From Bacteroidales bacterium (GTDB taxonomy: Bacteria; Bacteroidota; Bacteroidia; Bacteroidales; P3), in NCBI GenBank assembly GCA_016280915.1, contig JAEEHQ010000123.1, positions 1 to 52,666 on the forward strand: a DNA stretch of 52,666 nucleotides, written 5' to 3'. The notes beneath the pieces were generated by a model. That model saw only the letters and a list, made by a program, of their open reading frames with translations, was not told the origin of the DNA and did not search any database. Both the position numbers and the translations under genes were made by a program. Below are positions 7,527-16,767 of the stretch, piece after piece. Numbering within the stretch: the first letter of the stretch is position 1; every line of letters starts with the position of its first letter.

Positions 7527-10500
7527 ATGCAACGTATTAAAATTCTTTTAATTATGGTGCTTTTGGTGCTGTCGGCTCCAACTGTTTTGGCGCAAAAGTC
7601 GTCGCAGGAGGAGGCTGTCCGCCAGCTCTACCGTCAAGCACTGGACCTGTATCAGAAAGAAAAGTATGCTTCGGCCCAGAACCTTTTTGACAAACTGACC
7701 GTGAGTGCTGCCCCCATCGACGAGCAGATGGCGGGCGACGCGTGCTACTACGCGGCAGTGTGTGCCGAAAAGTTGGCCAACAACGATGCCGACTTCCGCC
7801 TGACGGAATATCTGCGCATATACCCCCAGAGCGTTCATGCCAACATGGCCAATTTCTATTTGGGCAACTACCACTACGGCAAAGGCGACTATGAAAAAGC
7901 CCTGAAATACTACAGGAAAGTGGTGTCGCGCGAGGTGGAGTACGGCCATCGCAGCGAGTACAACTTCAAGGTGGGCTATTGTTATTTCAACGACCAGGAC
8001 TACAACGAGGCGAAGAAATTCTTTCAGCAGGAGATTAACGGCAAGTCGAAATATACCAATGCCGCCATCTATTATTATGCCCACATGCAGTATATGGACG
8101 GCAAGTACGACCTGGCCCTGCGCAATTTCAACAAATTGCAGTCGGACCGCAAGTTCGCCAAGATTGTGCCCTCCTACATAGCCCGCATTTACTACTACCT
8201 GGGCAAGGACGACGAACTGCTGCAGATGGCTCCGACGCTGCTGCTGGAGGAGGATGTTTTTAAAAAGAATGAGATACGCCAGATGGTGGCGGAAGTGTAT
8301 TTCAATCGCGGCGAGTATAAGAATGCCCTCGACTACTACAATGCCGCCATGCGCAACCGCGACGACAACGACGAGGGGGACCCCACGCAGACTTTTGTGG
8401 GCAGCAATGTGAAGGGTACCAAGAAAAGCAATACAGTGGGGTTGGTGGCGTGCACGCCACAGGACAACTACTATCAGATAGGTTACTGTTACTACATGCT
8501 GCACCTGTACGATTCGGCCCAGTTCTACCTGAGCAAAAAGACTGCATGTGTGGACAGCGTGGCGCAGAATGCCCTGTATGTGTTGGGAGACGTGGACCTG
8601 AAGTTGGGTCGCAAGAACGAAGCCCGCAGCATGTTCCTGCAGGCGTCGACCATGGACTTCGACCCCAAGATAAAGGAGGATGCGCAGTTCAACTATGCCA
8701 AGCTTTCCTACGAGCTGAACGCCAACCCCTATAATGAGAGCATCCGTTCGTTTGAGGACTACCTGCTTAAGTACCCCAAGACCTCGCATAAGAAAGAGGT
8801 GGAAGAAATACTCACCTCGCTCTATTTCAGCACCCGCAACTACAAGGATGCCCTCACCCTCATAGAAAAAATACCCGACCGCAGCGCGGTGATGAACCAG
8901 GCTTATCAGCGCATTGTTATTAATCGCGGCATAGAGGTCTTCAATACCGGCAACCTGAAGGCCGCCTCCACCTATTTCCTCAAAGCCACCAAGATCAATG
9001 CCCTGCCTAAATATACCACCGATGCCTACTACCTCTATGCCGAGTCGAGCTACCGACTAGGCGACATGGAGGCTGCCGGTAAGACATTGGACCGCTTTAT
9101 GGTGAGCACCAATGCCACCACCTCGCCATACTACCGCCAGGCACTCTACACGCACGGCTATATCTGCATGAAGCGCAACAATATATCGGATGCTACCGAC
9201 GACTTTAAGATGTTTGTGAGGCTGGCCGACAGGAGTATTGATGCCCACCAGGTGAACGATGTGTACAACCGGTTGGGCGACTGCAGCTACCTGAACAGCA
9301 AATATGCCGATGCCATCAAGTACTATGACCGTGTGATAGAGGCCAACGACCCTGATGCCGACTACTCTACCTACCAGAAGGCCCTTTGCTATGGTGCTTT
9401 GGGCAAATATGGTGAGAAACTGACCTACCTCAATCAGATTTTTGAACGCTACAAAGAATCGCCGTTGGCAGCAAAAGCCCTTTTTGAGGTGGGCAATACC
9501 TACTTGGTGAGCGACAACAACAGCATGGCTTTGCTCTATTTCAACAATTTCCGTGAGCAATATCCCACCAACAGCTTGGTGAAGACCGCCCTTCTGAACA
9601 TAGGCCTTATCTATTATAATACCGACAGGAATGCTGAGGCACTGGAGGCCTTCGACCAGCTGCTGACCAACTATGCCGGCACCGATGAGGCCCGCGATGC
9701 CCTGAGCACCGTGAAGAATATCTACGTCAGCCAGAACCGCGTGGACGAATATTTCGGCTACGTCAAACGCACCACCAAAAACACCGTCTCCACCGTCGAG
9801 CAGGATAGCACCCTCTACATGTCGGCCGAGAACCAATACATGAATGGCGACTGTGAGAGCAGCGTGAAGAGTTTTGAGAACTACTTAGACAAATTTCCCG
9901 AAGGCCTCTTCCACCTGCAAGCTCATTACTATGCAGCCGACTGCCTCTTCCGTACGGGGCAAAACGAGCGTGCACTGCCGCACTATGAGGCTGTGGCTAG
10001 TGCCGGACGCAACAGTTATTCAGAGCGTTCTTTGCAAAATGCCGCCAACATAGCATACAACCTTAACAATTTCACCAAAGCCCTCGACCTCTACAACCAG
10101 TTGGTGGGTATGGCCGAAAGCGACAACAGCCGCATAGCAGGCCGAGTGGGCTATATGCGCAGCTGGATTCGTCTGGACATGCGCGACAGCGTCATTGCTT
10201 CCGCCCGTCAGCTCTTGGGCGAGGTGAAGATTACTGACGAGTTGCGCGATGAGGCCCGCATCTGCATGGCTCGTTGCTACTATGAGAATGTCACCACCTA
10301 TCCTCAGGCAGACAGTCTCTACTCCCTCTTGAAAAACTCGACCAATGGCGACTATAGCGGCGAGGCTTCCTACCGCATTGCCGAGATGCGCTATCTGCAG
10401 CACGACTATGATGGTGCCGAGCGTGCCATTGAGAGTATTGCCGCCGACCCCGCGAGCGACTATTGGCTGGCTAAATCTTTCATCCTCTGGGCCGATATCT

Positions 10501-10697
10501 TCCATGCCCGTGGCAACAACCTCCAGGCCAAGCAGACCCTGCAAAGCATCATCGACAACTACGATGGCGACGACTTGGTGCAGCTGGCCCTGCAGAAACG
10601 CAACGCCATTCTGGAAGAAGAGAAACCTGCCCAGCAGCCCGAAGAGGAAGAGGTTGTGATTGAACTTGAAAATGAGTCTGAAACCGATAATCAATAG
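7527..10697 (+). CDS. Large periplasmic tetratricopeptide-repeat protein
   Basis: 1056 residues with a signal peptide (MQRIKILLIMVLLVLSAPTVLAQ), then near-continuous helical repeats with TPR spacing. Examples are YLGNYHYGKGDYEKALKYY, YNRLGDCSYLNSKYADAIKYY and YYAADCLFRTGQNERALPHY. The C-terminus is a short acidic tail (EEEKPAQQPEEEEVVIELE). The repeats resemble the YbgF/BamD style, suggesting a scaffold at the outer-membrane inner face. The next gene, a TonB-receptor-like barrel, starts 5 nt after its stop, and folC follows 9 nt after that. This three-gene order recurs in Bacteroidales as far as I recall. The precise role is unknown. Confidence 0.8.
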   Translation: MQRIKILLIMVLLVLSAPTVLAQKSSQEEAVRQLYRQALDLYQKEKYASAQNLFDKLTVSAAPIDEQMAGDACYYAAVCAEKLANNDADFRLTEYLRIYPQSVHANMANFYLGNYHYGKGDYEKALKYYRKVVSREVEYGHRSEYNFKVGYCYFNDQDYNEAKKFFQQEINGKSKYTNAAIYYYAHMQYMDGKYDLALRNFNKLQSDRKFAKIVPSYIARIYYYLGKDDELLQMAPTLLLEEDVFKKNEIRQMVAEVYFNRGEYKNALDYYNAAMRNRDDNDEGDPTQTFVGSNVKGTKKSNTVGLVACTPQDNYYQIGYCYYMLHLYDSAQFYLSKKTACVDSVAQNALYVLGDVDLKLGRKNEARSMFLQASTMDFDPKIKEDAQFNYAKLSYELNANPYNESIRSFEDYLLKYPKTSHKKEVEEILTSLYFSTRNYKDALTLIEKIPDRSAVMNQAYQRIVINRGIEVFNTGNLKAASTYFLKATKINALPKYTTDAYYLYAESSYRLGDMEAAGKTLDRFMVSTNATTSPYYRQALYTHGYICMKRNNISDATDDFKMFVRLADRSIDAHQVNDVYNRLGDCSYLNSKYADAIKYYDRVIEANDPDADYSTYQKALCYGALGKYGEKLTYLNQIFERYKESPLAAKALFEVGNTYLVSDNNSMALLYFNNFREQYPTNSLVKTALLNIGLIYYNTDRNAEALEAFDQLLTNYAGTDEARDALSTVKNIYVSQNRVDEYFGYVKRTTKNTVSTVEQDSTLYMSAENQYMNGDCESSVKSFENYLDKFPEGLFHLQAHYYAADCLFRTGQNERALPHYEAVASAGRNSYSERSLQNAANIAYNLNNFTKALDLYNQLVGMAESDNSRIAGRVGYMRSWIRLDMRDSVIASARQLLGEVKITDELRDEARICMARCYYENVTTYPQADSLYSLLKNSTNGDYSGEASYRIAEMRYLQHDYDGAERAIESIAADPASDYWLAKSFILWADIFHARGNNLQAKQTLQSIIDNYDGDDLVQLALQKRNAILEEEKPAQQPEEEEVVIELENESETDNQ

Positions 10698-10702
10698 TAA
10701 CC

Positions 10703-12565
10703 ATGAGATACGCTAATTCTTTTTCCGTACTGCTTTGCCTTGCCATGCTGGCTACTGGCTTTGCAGGCCGTGCCCAGACGGACAGCAATGTTTACAACGA
10801 GCGCGTTGTCGTTACGAGCCGTTACAAGCCTGTGGTGGAGGAAATGCCCAAAATCAATGTGGCCCCTACCATTACAGACACTGTCTCTACCATCAACAAG
10901 TCGTTTACCTACGATATCAGCACCCGACGGCTCACCTCGCTCTATGAGCCGTCGCGCATCAAGGCCGCCCGAATCATCGGTGAACCAGCTACCCGTCTCT
11001 ATAACAACTACATCAAGCTGGGTGGCGGCAACTATTGGTCGCCATTGGCCGAGCTCTATTTCAACTCGTTACGTAGTCCAAACAAGAGTTATGGCATGCG
11101 TGCGGTGCATCGCTCCTCGTGGGGGTCGATAGGTCGCCCCAGCGACGAAGAACCTTCGTCCACTCATTTCGGGCAAGCCCCCTTTTCCTATACCGATATC
11201 AATCTTTTTGGCAAACTCATCACGAAGAAGAATTTGCAGCTGAGTGGCGACATGGGATTCCAAAATGACTTTAACCGTTACTATGGATTCAGCGACAGCA
11301 CGCTGCATGCTGTCATGGGTCTGCCGCGCGACTCGGTTGAGAAGAGTGACTATAACGCTGTTTACAATATCGCCTCGGCCAATTTTGGGCTGAAGACCCT
11401 CAACACCGACGTGCATGCTTTGGGCTATGAGGTGAACCTGAATGTCACCGACCTTTTTGCCTCCTATAGTCAGAATGAGCTGAACTTGAATCTTGACGGA
11501 AATATCCATTACGGTTTCACTTTGGCGCAAAAATACAAGGGTGTGGCCTATCTGCACCTCACATACAACGGATTCTTCAACAATTTCAATCCCCTCGAAC
11601 TGCCCTTTGGTGCAGATAGTCTCTATGCCGCAGGGCTGCTTGACCGTGATGAGGTTACGGGTCGCTCGGTATTGGCAACCCGCAGTTCGCACCACCTCTA
11701 TAAGGCAAATCCTTATCTCGACTTCATCTTCTCGGGGGTCCAGATTCATGCCGGGGCCGTAGTGGCAGTGGATGCCTTCAACAGCAATAGGAGCAAGGTG
11801 CATGTCTATCCCGACGCAACGGTCACCAAATCCTTTTTCAACGAACTGCTCACCGCCACCTTATCCGCTCAGGGCAATATCGATGCCTACAGCTGGAACC
11901 AAATACGTCTGGTCAACCCATATGTGGCACCTGGCAGCCAGGTGCGCGCCCATAGCCATTACGACTTTGCCGCCAAGCTTCGTTTCAACCTCAGCAAGAA
12001 GATCGACTTTGGTGTGTATGGCGTTTACAGCTCCCTCGACGATGACCTCTCCTTTGCGCTTAACGACCATTACACTCTCCACAATGTCTTTACGCCTGTA
12101 TATGATAGTCTCACCCGCATCAAGGTGGGTGGTCATTTTGCCTTTGTCAACGACGAGATGCTGCGCTTAGAGGCCAAGGGCAACTATTATATATATAGAA
12201 ATAAGCGTACCGTCATACAGGGTGACCAGCGCGTGGAGCTGCCACTCTATTACCGTCCCGATTTCGATGCCGGAGTAGCTGCCACGATTAACTACCACGA
12301 CAAAATCATCGGTCGGCTGGAACTGCAGCTTATGGGACGCACCCCATACGCCACCGCAATGGCCACCGATGGGGCCGACAGCACCCTCTATCTGCCTCTG
12401 CGTTATGGCATGAACCTGGAACTGGAATATCGCCACAACAAAGCCCTCAGTTTCTTCCTCAAAGCCGACAACTTGCTTTTCCAACGCTATTTCTACTGGC
12501 AGAACTATCCCAGCTATCGGGGACTCTTTCTCTTGGGACTCACCTACACCATTCCCACCAAATAA
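10703..12565 (+). CDS. TonB-dependent-receptor-like outer-membrane beta-barrel
   Basis: 620 residues with a signal peptide (MRYANSFSVLLCLAMLATGFAGRAQ) and, shortly after cleavage, a TonB-box-like stretch (ERVVVTSRYKPVVEE). No classic plug domain with carboxypeptidase-like repeats is seen. The sequence enters barrel strands early (YNNYIKLGGGNYWSPLAELYFNS). The end (YRGLFLLGLTYTIPTK) resembles a last strand. The family is usually annotated as a TonB-dependent receptor in Bacteroidales, but the missing plug makes active import doubtful. It is directly coupled to the TPR gene and may form an outer-membrane complex with it. Confidence 0.65.
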   Translation: MRYANSFSVLLCLAMLATGFAGRAQTDSNVYNERVVVTSRYKPVVEEMPKINVAPTITDTVSTINKSFTYDISTRRLTSLYEPSRIKAARIIGEPATRLYNNYIKLGGGNYWSPLAELYFNSLRSPNKSYGMRAVHRSSWGSIGRPSDEEPSSTHFGQAPFSYTDINLFGKLITKKNLQLSGDMGFQNDFNRYYGFSDSTLHAVMGLPRDSVEKSDYNAVYNIASANFGLKTLNTDVHALGYEVNLNVTDLFASYSQNELNLNLDGNIHYGFTLAQKYKGVAYLHLTYNGFFNNFNPLELPFGADSLYAAGLLDRDEVTGRSVLATRSSHHLYKANPYLDFIFSGVQIHAGAVVAVDAFNSNRSKVHVYPDATVTKSFFNELLTATLSAQGNIDAYSWNQIRLVNPYVAPGSQVRAHSHYDFAAKLRFNLSKKIDFGVYGVYSSLDDDLSFALNDHYTLHNVFTPVYDSLTRIKVGGHFAFVNDEMLRLEAKGNYYIYRNKRTVIQGDQRVELPLYYRPDFDAGVAATINYHDKIIGRLELQLMGRTPYATAMATDGADSTLYLPLRYGMNLELEYRHNKALSFFLKADNLLFQRYFYWQNYPSYRGLFLLGLTYTIPTK

Positions 12566-12574
12566 CCTACCCGT

Positions 12575-13921
12575 ATGACTTATCAAGAAACACTTGACTA
12601 TTTATTCAACAGCCTGCCCATGTATCACCGCATTGGTAGTGCTGCCTATAAGGCCGATATTTCCAACACGGTGCAGTTGATGAACCATCTTGGCAATCCT
12701 GAGAATAAGTTCCGTAGCATCCATGTGGCTGGTACCAACGGCAAAGGGTCCGTCTCTCACATGCTTTGCTCCATCCTGATGCAGGCAGGCTACAAGGTGG
12801 GACTCTATACATCGCCCCATCTGGTTGACTTTCGCGAACGCATCCGCATCAACGGCCAAATGATACCTAGACAGCGGGTGTCAGATTTTGTGGAGCAGCA
12901 TCGTCCCTTCATGCAGTCTCTGCAACTCAGTTTCTTCGAGATGACAGTGGGCCTGGCTTTTGACTATTTTGCCCAAGAGCAGGTGGATGTGGCTGTTGTG
13001 GAAGTGGGTATGGGCGGAAGGCTCGACAGTACCAATGTTATTCGTCCTGACCTTTGCGTCATTACCAACATTGGTTACGACCACACCCAGTTCTTGGGCG
13101 ACACCTTGGCCAAGATAGCGGGTGAAAAGGCCGGCATTATCAAATCGGGAGTACCAGTAGTGATAGGGGAGTCTCATCCCGACACCAAGCCAGTCTTCGA
13201 GGCTAAAGCTGCCGAAATGGGTGCTACGATCTTTTTCGCTGACGACAAGTATACCATCGTTGAGACCAAATTGCCGGCCGACAATGGTTTGGACGACTAC
13301 GACCCCAATCTTCAGTTCACCGTCAACGTGGTTGGTTCTACTCCGCAGCTATTGGGGCAGAACCAGTTCCTATCGCCTTTGAGTGGCAGCTATCAATTGC
13401 ATAATATCGCCACGCTGTTTCAAGCACTTGAGGTCTTGTTAAAAGTGAGATACCAAATAAATGCCGACCATGTTAGAGAAGGTATTGCCCGTGTGGTTGC
13501 TGACACAGGCCTCCATGGCCGTTGGGAGGTTTTGGACCGTCTGCCGTTGACTATCTGCGAGACGGCTCACAACGCCGATGGAGTTGATGCCATGCTGCAC
13601 AAACTGGCAGAGGTGCCCTATCGACATCTTCACCTCATTTACGGCTGTGTCAACGACAAGGACTATCGCAAAATCCTCCGCATGTTGCCACATGACCAAA
13701 CCACCTATTACTATACCCAACCCAGCGTGCCTCGCGGCCTCCCAGTGGAGGAACTTGCTGCAGCTGCTAAGCAGGAGGGTATGCAGGGTGCCTCTTTCTG
13801 TACTGTGGATCTTGCCATAGATGCCGCCCGTCAGGCCGCTGACCCGCACAACGACTTGGTGCTTGTAACAGGTAGTATCTTTTTAGTTGCTGACGCGTTG
13901 GAGAAAATACTAAAAGAATAG
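12575..13921 (+). CDS. folC: Bifunctional folylpolyglutamate / dihydrofolate synthase
   Basis: 448 residues, a cytosolic Mur-ligase-fold enzyme adding glutamate to dihydropteroate and folates. The ATP loop GTNGKGSVSHML starts at residue 53, followed by the family motif TSPHLVDFRERIRING. Later landmarks are EVGMGGRLDSTNV, TNIGYDHTQFLG (metal-binding His) and, in the C-terminal domain, HNADGVDAM. Length is typical. It is the last gene of the TPR/barrel/folC block and is followed by a strong hairpin at 13949. Confidence 0.95.
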   Translation: MTYQETLDYLFNSLPMYHRIGSAAYKADISNTVQLMNHLGNPENKFRSIHVAGTNGKGSVSHMLCSILMQAGYKVGLYTSPHLVDFRERIRINGQMIPRQRVSDFVEQHRPFMQSLQLSFFEMTVGLAFDYFAQEQVDVAVVEVGMGGRLDSTNVIRPDLCVITNIGYDHTQFLGDTLAKIAGEKAGIIKSGVPVVIGESHPDTKPVFEAKAAEMGATIFFADDKYTIVETKLPADNGLDDYDPNLQFTVNVVGSTPQLLGQNQFLSPLSGSYQLHNIATLFQALEVLLKVRYQINADHVREGIARVVADTGLHGRWEVLDRLPLTICETAHNADGVDAMLHKLAEVPYRHLHLIYGCVNDKDYRKILRMLPHDQTTYYYTQPSVPRGLPVEELAAAAKQEGMQGASFCTVDLAIDAARQAADPHNDLVLVTGSIFLVADALEKILKE

Positions 13922-13948
13922 ATAAATAGCTGTAAAATGTGGAAAAAG

Positions 13949-13983
13949 AAGACCGTCGTCATCAATTGGATGGCGACGGTCTT
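13949..13983 (+). terminator. Strong hairpin downstream of folC
   Basis: A 15-bp stem (13949-13963 with 13969-13983; arm AAGACCGTCGTCATC, one G-U pair) and a 5-nt loop AATTG, 28 nt after the folC stop. The T-run is short (CTTTGG), so termination is likely but not certain. Confidence 0.65.
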
Positions 13984-14007
13984 TGGCTATTTGGAAATCC
14001 TTCCTTA

Positions 14008-14245
14008 AACCCAAATCGGTCATTAGGCCGACTTCATTATTAATTTAAGTTTTTTAAGTCTTTTTGGGCCATCTCAGCATTTCTTCCGGCATCTTGACTT
14101 CATCCCTGCCTCGTCGTAGCTTTGTTCTCCGCTTCGCTATCGAAACCATCCACTGGATGCTTTCTTCACGCCTTCGCCAGCGATGCGGCCAATCTGCTCG
14201 AAACAAATACTAATCTGGCATAAACCCTAATGACCGATTTGGGTT
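14008..14245. mobile_element. MITE-like element with 20-bp perfect terminal inverted repeats
   Basis: AACCCAAATCGGTCATTAGG at 14008-14027 is repeated exactly inverted at 14226-14245, and the flanking bases extend the pairing imperfectly. The 198-bp interior encodes nothing convincing and contains a small inner hairpin (CATCC-ACT-GGATG). The whole unit sits in the folC/lipoprotein gap. The structure suits a non-autonomous miniature transposable element or a large repeated hairpin. No clear target-site duplication is visible. Together with the hairpin at 13949 it fills the 345-bp gap. Confidence 0.6.
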
Positions 14246-14266
14246 AAAGGGATTTTTGCTGTGCGG

Positions 14267-14713
14267 TTACTGAGCTGTACCCAGGGCGTTGAGCAAGGTG
14301 ATAATAGAGGTGATTGTGTTGACGTTCTGTGAGATGTTGGAGGCGTTGACGTTGAGTCCGGTAAGGTTGTTCATGGTAGTGATGACGCTGTTGACATTGG
14401 AAGAGGTGATGAGAGAACCACCTGCGGCGACCATACCAGCGGCAAAGGATGTCTTGTAGCTGCTGTTGGTTTGGTTGTTGCGATAGCCTGTGTAGCCAGT
14501 AGCGAGAGCAAGTGCATTGGTGAGGTCGGTGGTGTTGCTGAGGCTGATGGTACCATTGGCCTTGTATGAACGGTAAAGGCCAAGGATGGCGTTGGCGGTG
14601 CTTTGGCCAGTGGCTTTGGCAGCGGAGTCGGAAGCGGCGATGGTACCGAGGCTGCTACAGGAGACAAACGAAAGTGCTGCAAAGCACATTAGGATGATAC
14701 TGAGTCTTTTCAT
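14267..14713 (-). CDS. Small lipoprotein of unknown function
   Basis: 148 residues from the ATG at 14713, chosen for a clear SpII signal (MKRLSIILMCFAALSFVSC). An upstream in-frame ATG would place the signal internally. The mature part is rich in Ala, Ser, Thr and Asn. It has a segment ATGQSTANAILGLYRSYKAN and a C-terminal stretch of N-V-N-x-I repeats (LNVNASNISQNVNTITSII). I do not recognise the family. It diverges from the pyrroline-5-carboxylate dehydrogenase gene and ends beside the MITE-like element. Confidence 0.75.
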   Translation of the reverse strand: MKRLSIILMCFAALSFVSCSSLGTIAASDSAAKATGQSTANAILGLYRSYKANGTISLSNTTDLTNALALATGYTGYRNNQTNSSYKTSFAAGMVAAGGSLITSSNVNSVITTMNNLTGLNVNASNISQNVNTITSIITLLNALGTAQ

Positions 14714-14752
14714 GGTATTATAATAATTGTTGTTTGTATTTTTTTCAAGTTG

Positions 14753-14760
14753 CAAAAATA
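14753..14760 (-). promoter_or_regulatory. -7 box of the small lipoprotein gene
   Basis: On the minus strand this reads TATTTTTG (TAnnTTTG consensus), about 40 nt upstream of the ATG at 14713. No TTTG is seen at -33. Confidence 0.45.
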
Positions 14761-14854
14761 CACATTTTTTAGAATTAAGAGCGTTTTTTTGTTTTTTTGC
14801 TTGGATGTTGGAAGCGAAGTAAAGGACTTTGGATAGGTTAAAAAAAATTTTTTC

Positions 14855-14884
14855 TTGTGAATTTGGAAAAAAACCGTAAATTTG
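14855..14884 (+). promoter_or_regulatory. Promoter of pyrroline-5-carboxylate dehydrogenase gene
   Basis: TTG at 14855-14857 and TAAATTTG at 14877-14884 are separated by 19 nt, fitting the Bacteroidota promoter. The ATG is at 14935. Confidence 0.6.
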
Positions 14885-14934
14885 CAACCTCTTTAGACTG
14901 AAAAATATTATTAAATACTTATTATAAAAGTCAT

Positions 14935-16569
14935 ATGAATAACACGATTTTCTCTTTTCCTAAACCTGAGAATGAACCCGTTCTCGGTTACAAACCTGGT
15001 AGTGCAGAACGTAAAGAAATCCGCAAGGCTTTAGACGAACTGTATAATGTGGTGACGGACATTCCTGCCATTATTGGTGGCAAGGAAGTCCGCACTAGCG
15101 AGACTGGCACCGTGGTGATGCCCACAGAGAACCACCATGTGTTAGCCAAATATTACAAAGTGGGCGAAAAAGAGGTGCAGATGGCCATCGATGCAGCTAT
15201 GAAGGCTCATGAGGAATGGGCTAACACCCCTTGGATTGACCGTGCCAGCGTGATGCAGAAGATTGCCACCCTCATCTGTGGCAAGTACCGCTGGCTGATT
15301 AACGCTGCCACGATGCTGGGACAGGGAAAGACCACGATGCAGGCCGAGATAGACTCTGCCTGTGAGTTGGCCGACTTCCTGCGCTACAACGCCTATTATG
15401 CCTCTCAGATTTATAGTGACCAACCATGCAGCGACAAAGGAACCCTCAACTATGTGACCTACCGTCCACTCGAAGGTTTCATCTTTGCCATTACTCCATT
15501 CAACTTCACCTCCATTGCCAGCAACCTCTGTCTTTCTCCCGTGCTGATGGGGAATGTATGCATCTGGAAACCCAGTACCACAGCATTGCTTTCCAACTAC
15601 CTGCTGATGAAGATTTATAAGGAAGCAGGATTGCCCGACGGCGTGGTTAACTTCCTTCCCGGCAGCGGTTCTGTCATTGGTAAAGTGGCCTTCGCCGATG
15701 CCAATCTGGCAGGAGTTCACTTTACGGGTTCAACTGGCACCTTCAACAGTTTTTGGAAATCTATCGGCGACAACATTGCCAACTACCGCACCTATCCCAA
15801 GATTGTGGGAGAGACTGGCGGTAAGGACTTTATCTTCGTGCACCACTCGGCCGATGTGGAGCAGGTAGCCACAGCCATCGTGCGTGGTGCCTTTGAATTT
15901 CAGGGTCAGAAGTGCTCTGCAGCCAGCCGTGCCTATGTGCCTGCCAGTTTGTGGCCAGCTGTGAAGGAAAAGGTGGGCAAGATGATGGCTGAAATAAAGA
16001 TGGGCGATGTGCGCGACTTTGGTGCTTTTGTCAATGCTGTTATTGACGAGGCTTCGTTCGACAACAATATGCGCTACATTGAGCACGCCAAGCAGAGCCC
16101 GGATGCCGAGATAGTTTTCGGTGGCCATGGCGACAAGAGTCAGGGCTGGTTCGTCGAGCCCACCGTCATTCTGGCCAAGACTCCGAAGTACAAATCGATG
16201 TGTGAGGAGATATTTGGTCCCATCATCACCATTTATGTCTATGACGACGATAAGTATGAGGAGACCCTCCACCTCTGCGACGAAACTTCTCCGTATGCTC
16301 TCACAGGTGCTATCTTTGCCAACGACCGCAAGGCCCTGCGTCAGGGAGCAGACATACTCAAGTATGCAGCAGGCAACATCTATTATAATGACAAGCCCAC
16401 TGGCGCTGTGGTCGGCCAACAACCCTTTGGAGGTGCACGTGCCAGTGGTACGAATGACAAGGCAGGCTCCTATCTCAACCTCATCCGTTGGACCAGTCCG
16501 CAGGCCATCAAAGAGACCTTTGATGCTGCCCATGATTACAAATATCCCTTTATTAGCGATGCAGAATAA
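14935..16569 (+). CDS. pruA: 1-pyrroline-5-carboxylate dehydrogenase (L-glutamate gamma-semialdehyde dehydrogenase)
   Basis: 544 residues, an NAD-dependent aldehyde dehydrogenase of the P5CDH type that oxidises glutamate semialdehyde to glutamate in proline/ornithine breakdown. The catalytic cysteine is Cys327 in GQKCSAASRAYVP. The family segments GFIFAITPFNFTSIASNL, VHFTGSTGTFNSFWK, GETGGKDFIFVH and EEIFGPIITIYVYDD are present, and the length matches the approximately 540-residue P5CDH group. It is monocistronic, with its own promoter at 14855-14884 and a long perfect hairpin after the stop. No proline dehydrogenase gene is nearby. Confidence 0.93.
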   Translation: MNNTIFSFPKPENEPVLGYKPGSAERKEIRKALDELYNVVTDIPAIIGGKEVRTSETGTVVMPTENHHVLAKYYKVGEKEVQMAIDAAMKAHEEWANTPWIDRASVMQKIATLICGKYRWLINAATMLGQGKTTMQAEIDSACELADFLRYNAYYASQIYSDQPCSDKGTLNYVTYRPLEGFIFAITPFNFTSIASNLCLSPVLMGNVCIWKPSTTALLSNYLLMKIYKEAGLPDGVVNFLPGSGSVIGKVAFADANLAGVHFTGSTGTFNSFWKSIGDNIANYRTYPKIVGETGGKDFIFVHHSADVEQVATAIVRGAFEFQGQKCSAASRAYVPASLWPAVKEKVGKMMAEIKMGDVRDFGAFVNAVIDEASFDNNMRYIEHAKQSPDAEIVFGGHGDKSQGWFVEPTVILAKTPKYKSMCEEIFGPIITIYVYDDDKYEETLHLCDETSPYALTGAIFANDRKALRQGADILKYAAGNIYYNDKPTGAVVGQQPFGGARASGTNDKAGSYLNLIRWTSPQAIKETFDAAHDYKYPFISDAE

Positions 16570-16581
16570 CAATTGATAGGT

Positions 16582-16611
16582 GTGAGCCGCGCCATTCATG
16601 GCGCGGCTCAC
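16582..16611 (+). terminator. Perfect GC-rich hairpin after pruA
   Basis: Arms of 14 nt (16582-16595 and 16598-16611; GTGAGCCGCGCCAT and complement) begin 12 nt after the pruA stop. There is little T-run after it, so it may act as a terminator or an mRNA 3'-end stabiliser. Confidence 0.6.
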
Positions 16612-16645
16612 TTAGTCGAAATATAATTATGGTGACTTCTTTTAA

Positions 16646-16733
16646 TTGCCTCGAAGAGGCAAACTCTCAATAACCCCGCACTTATAGTGTGGGGTATATC
16701 AAGTAGATATAGCTCAGCGTGCCGGAGGCACGC
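16646..16733 (+). repeat. Row of three hairpins upstream of the barrel/S41 block
   Basis: TTGCCTC-GAA-GAGGCAA at 16646-16662, CCCCGCAC-TTATA-GTGTGGGG at 16674-16694, and GCGTGCC-GGA-GGCACGC at 16717-16733. The outer two have purine triloops and are followed by ACTCTC/GCTCTC, as are related hairpins at 37650 and 50450. They precede the ATG at 16768 and would lie in its leader if transcription starts upstream. Confidence 0.6.
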
Positions 16734-16767
16734 GCTCTCAAAATCGAATTAATAGAACCCATCTTAT

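Noticed and set aside
7548..8789. 413-codon minus-strand open frame inside the TPR gene
   Set aside because: The plus-strand TPR pattern is continuous across the whole region, and the antisense product is Val/His-biased and featureless.
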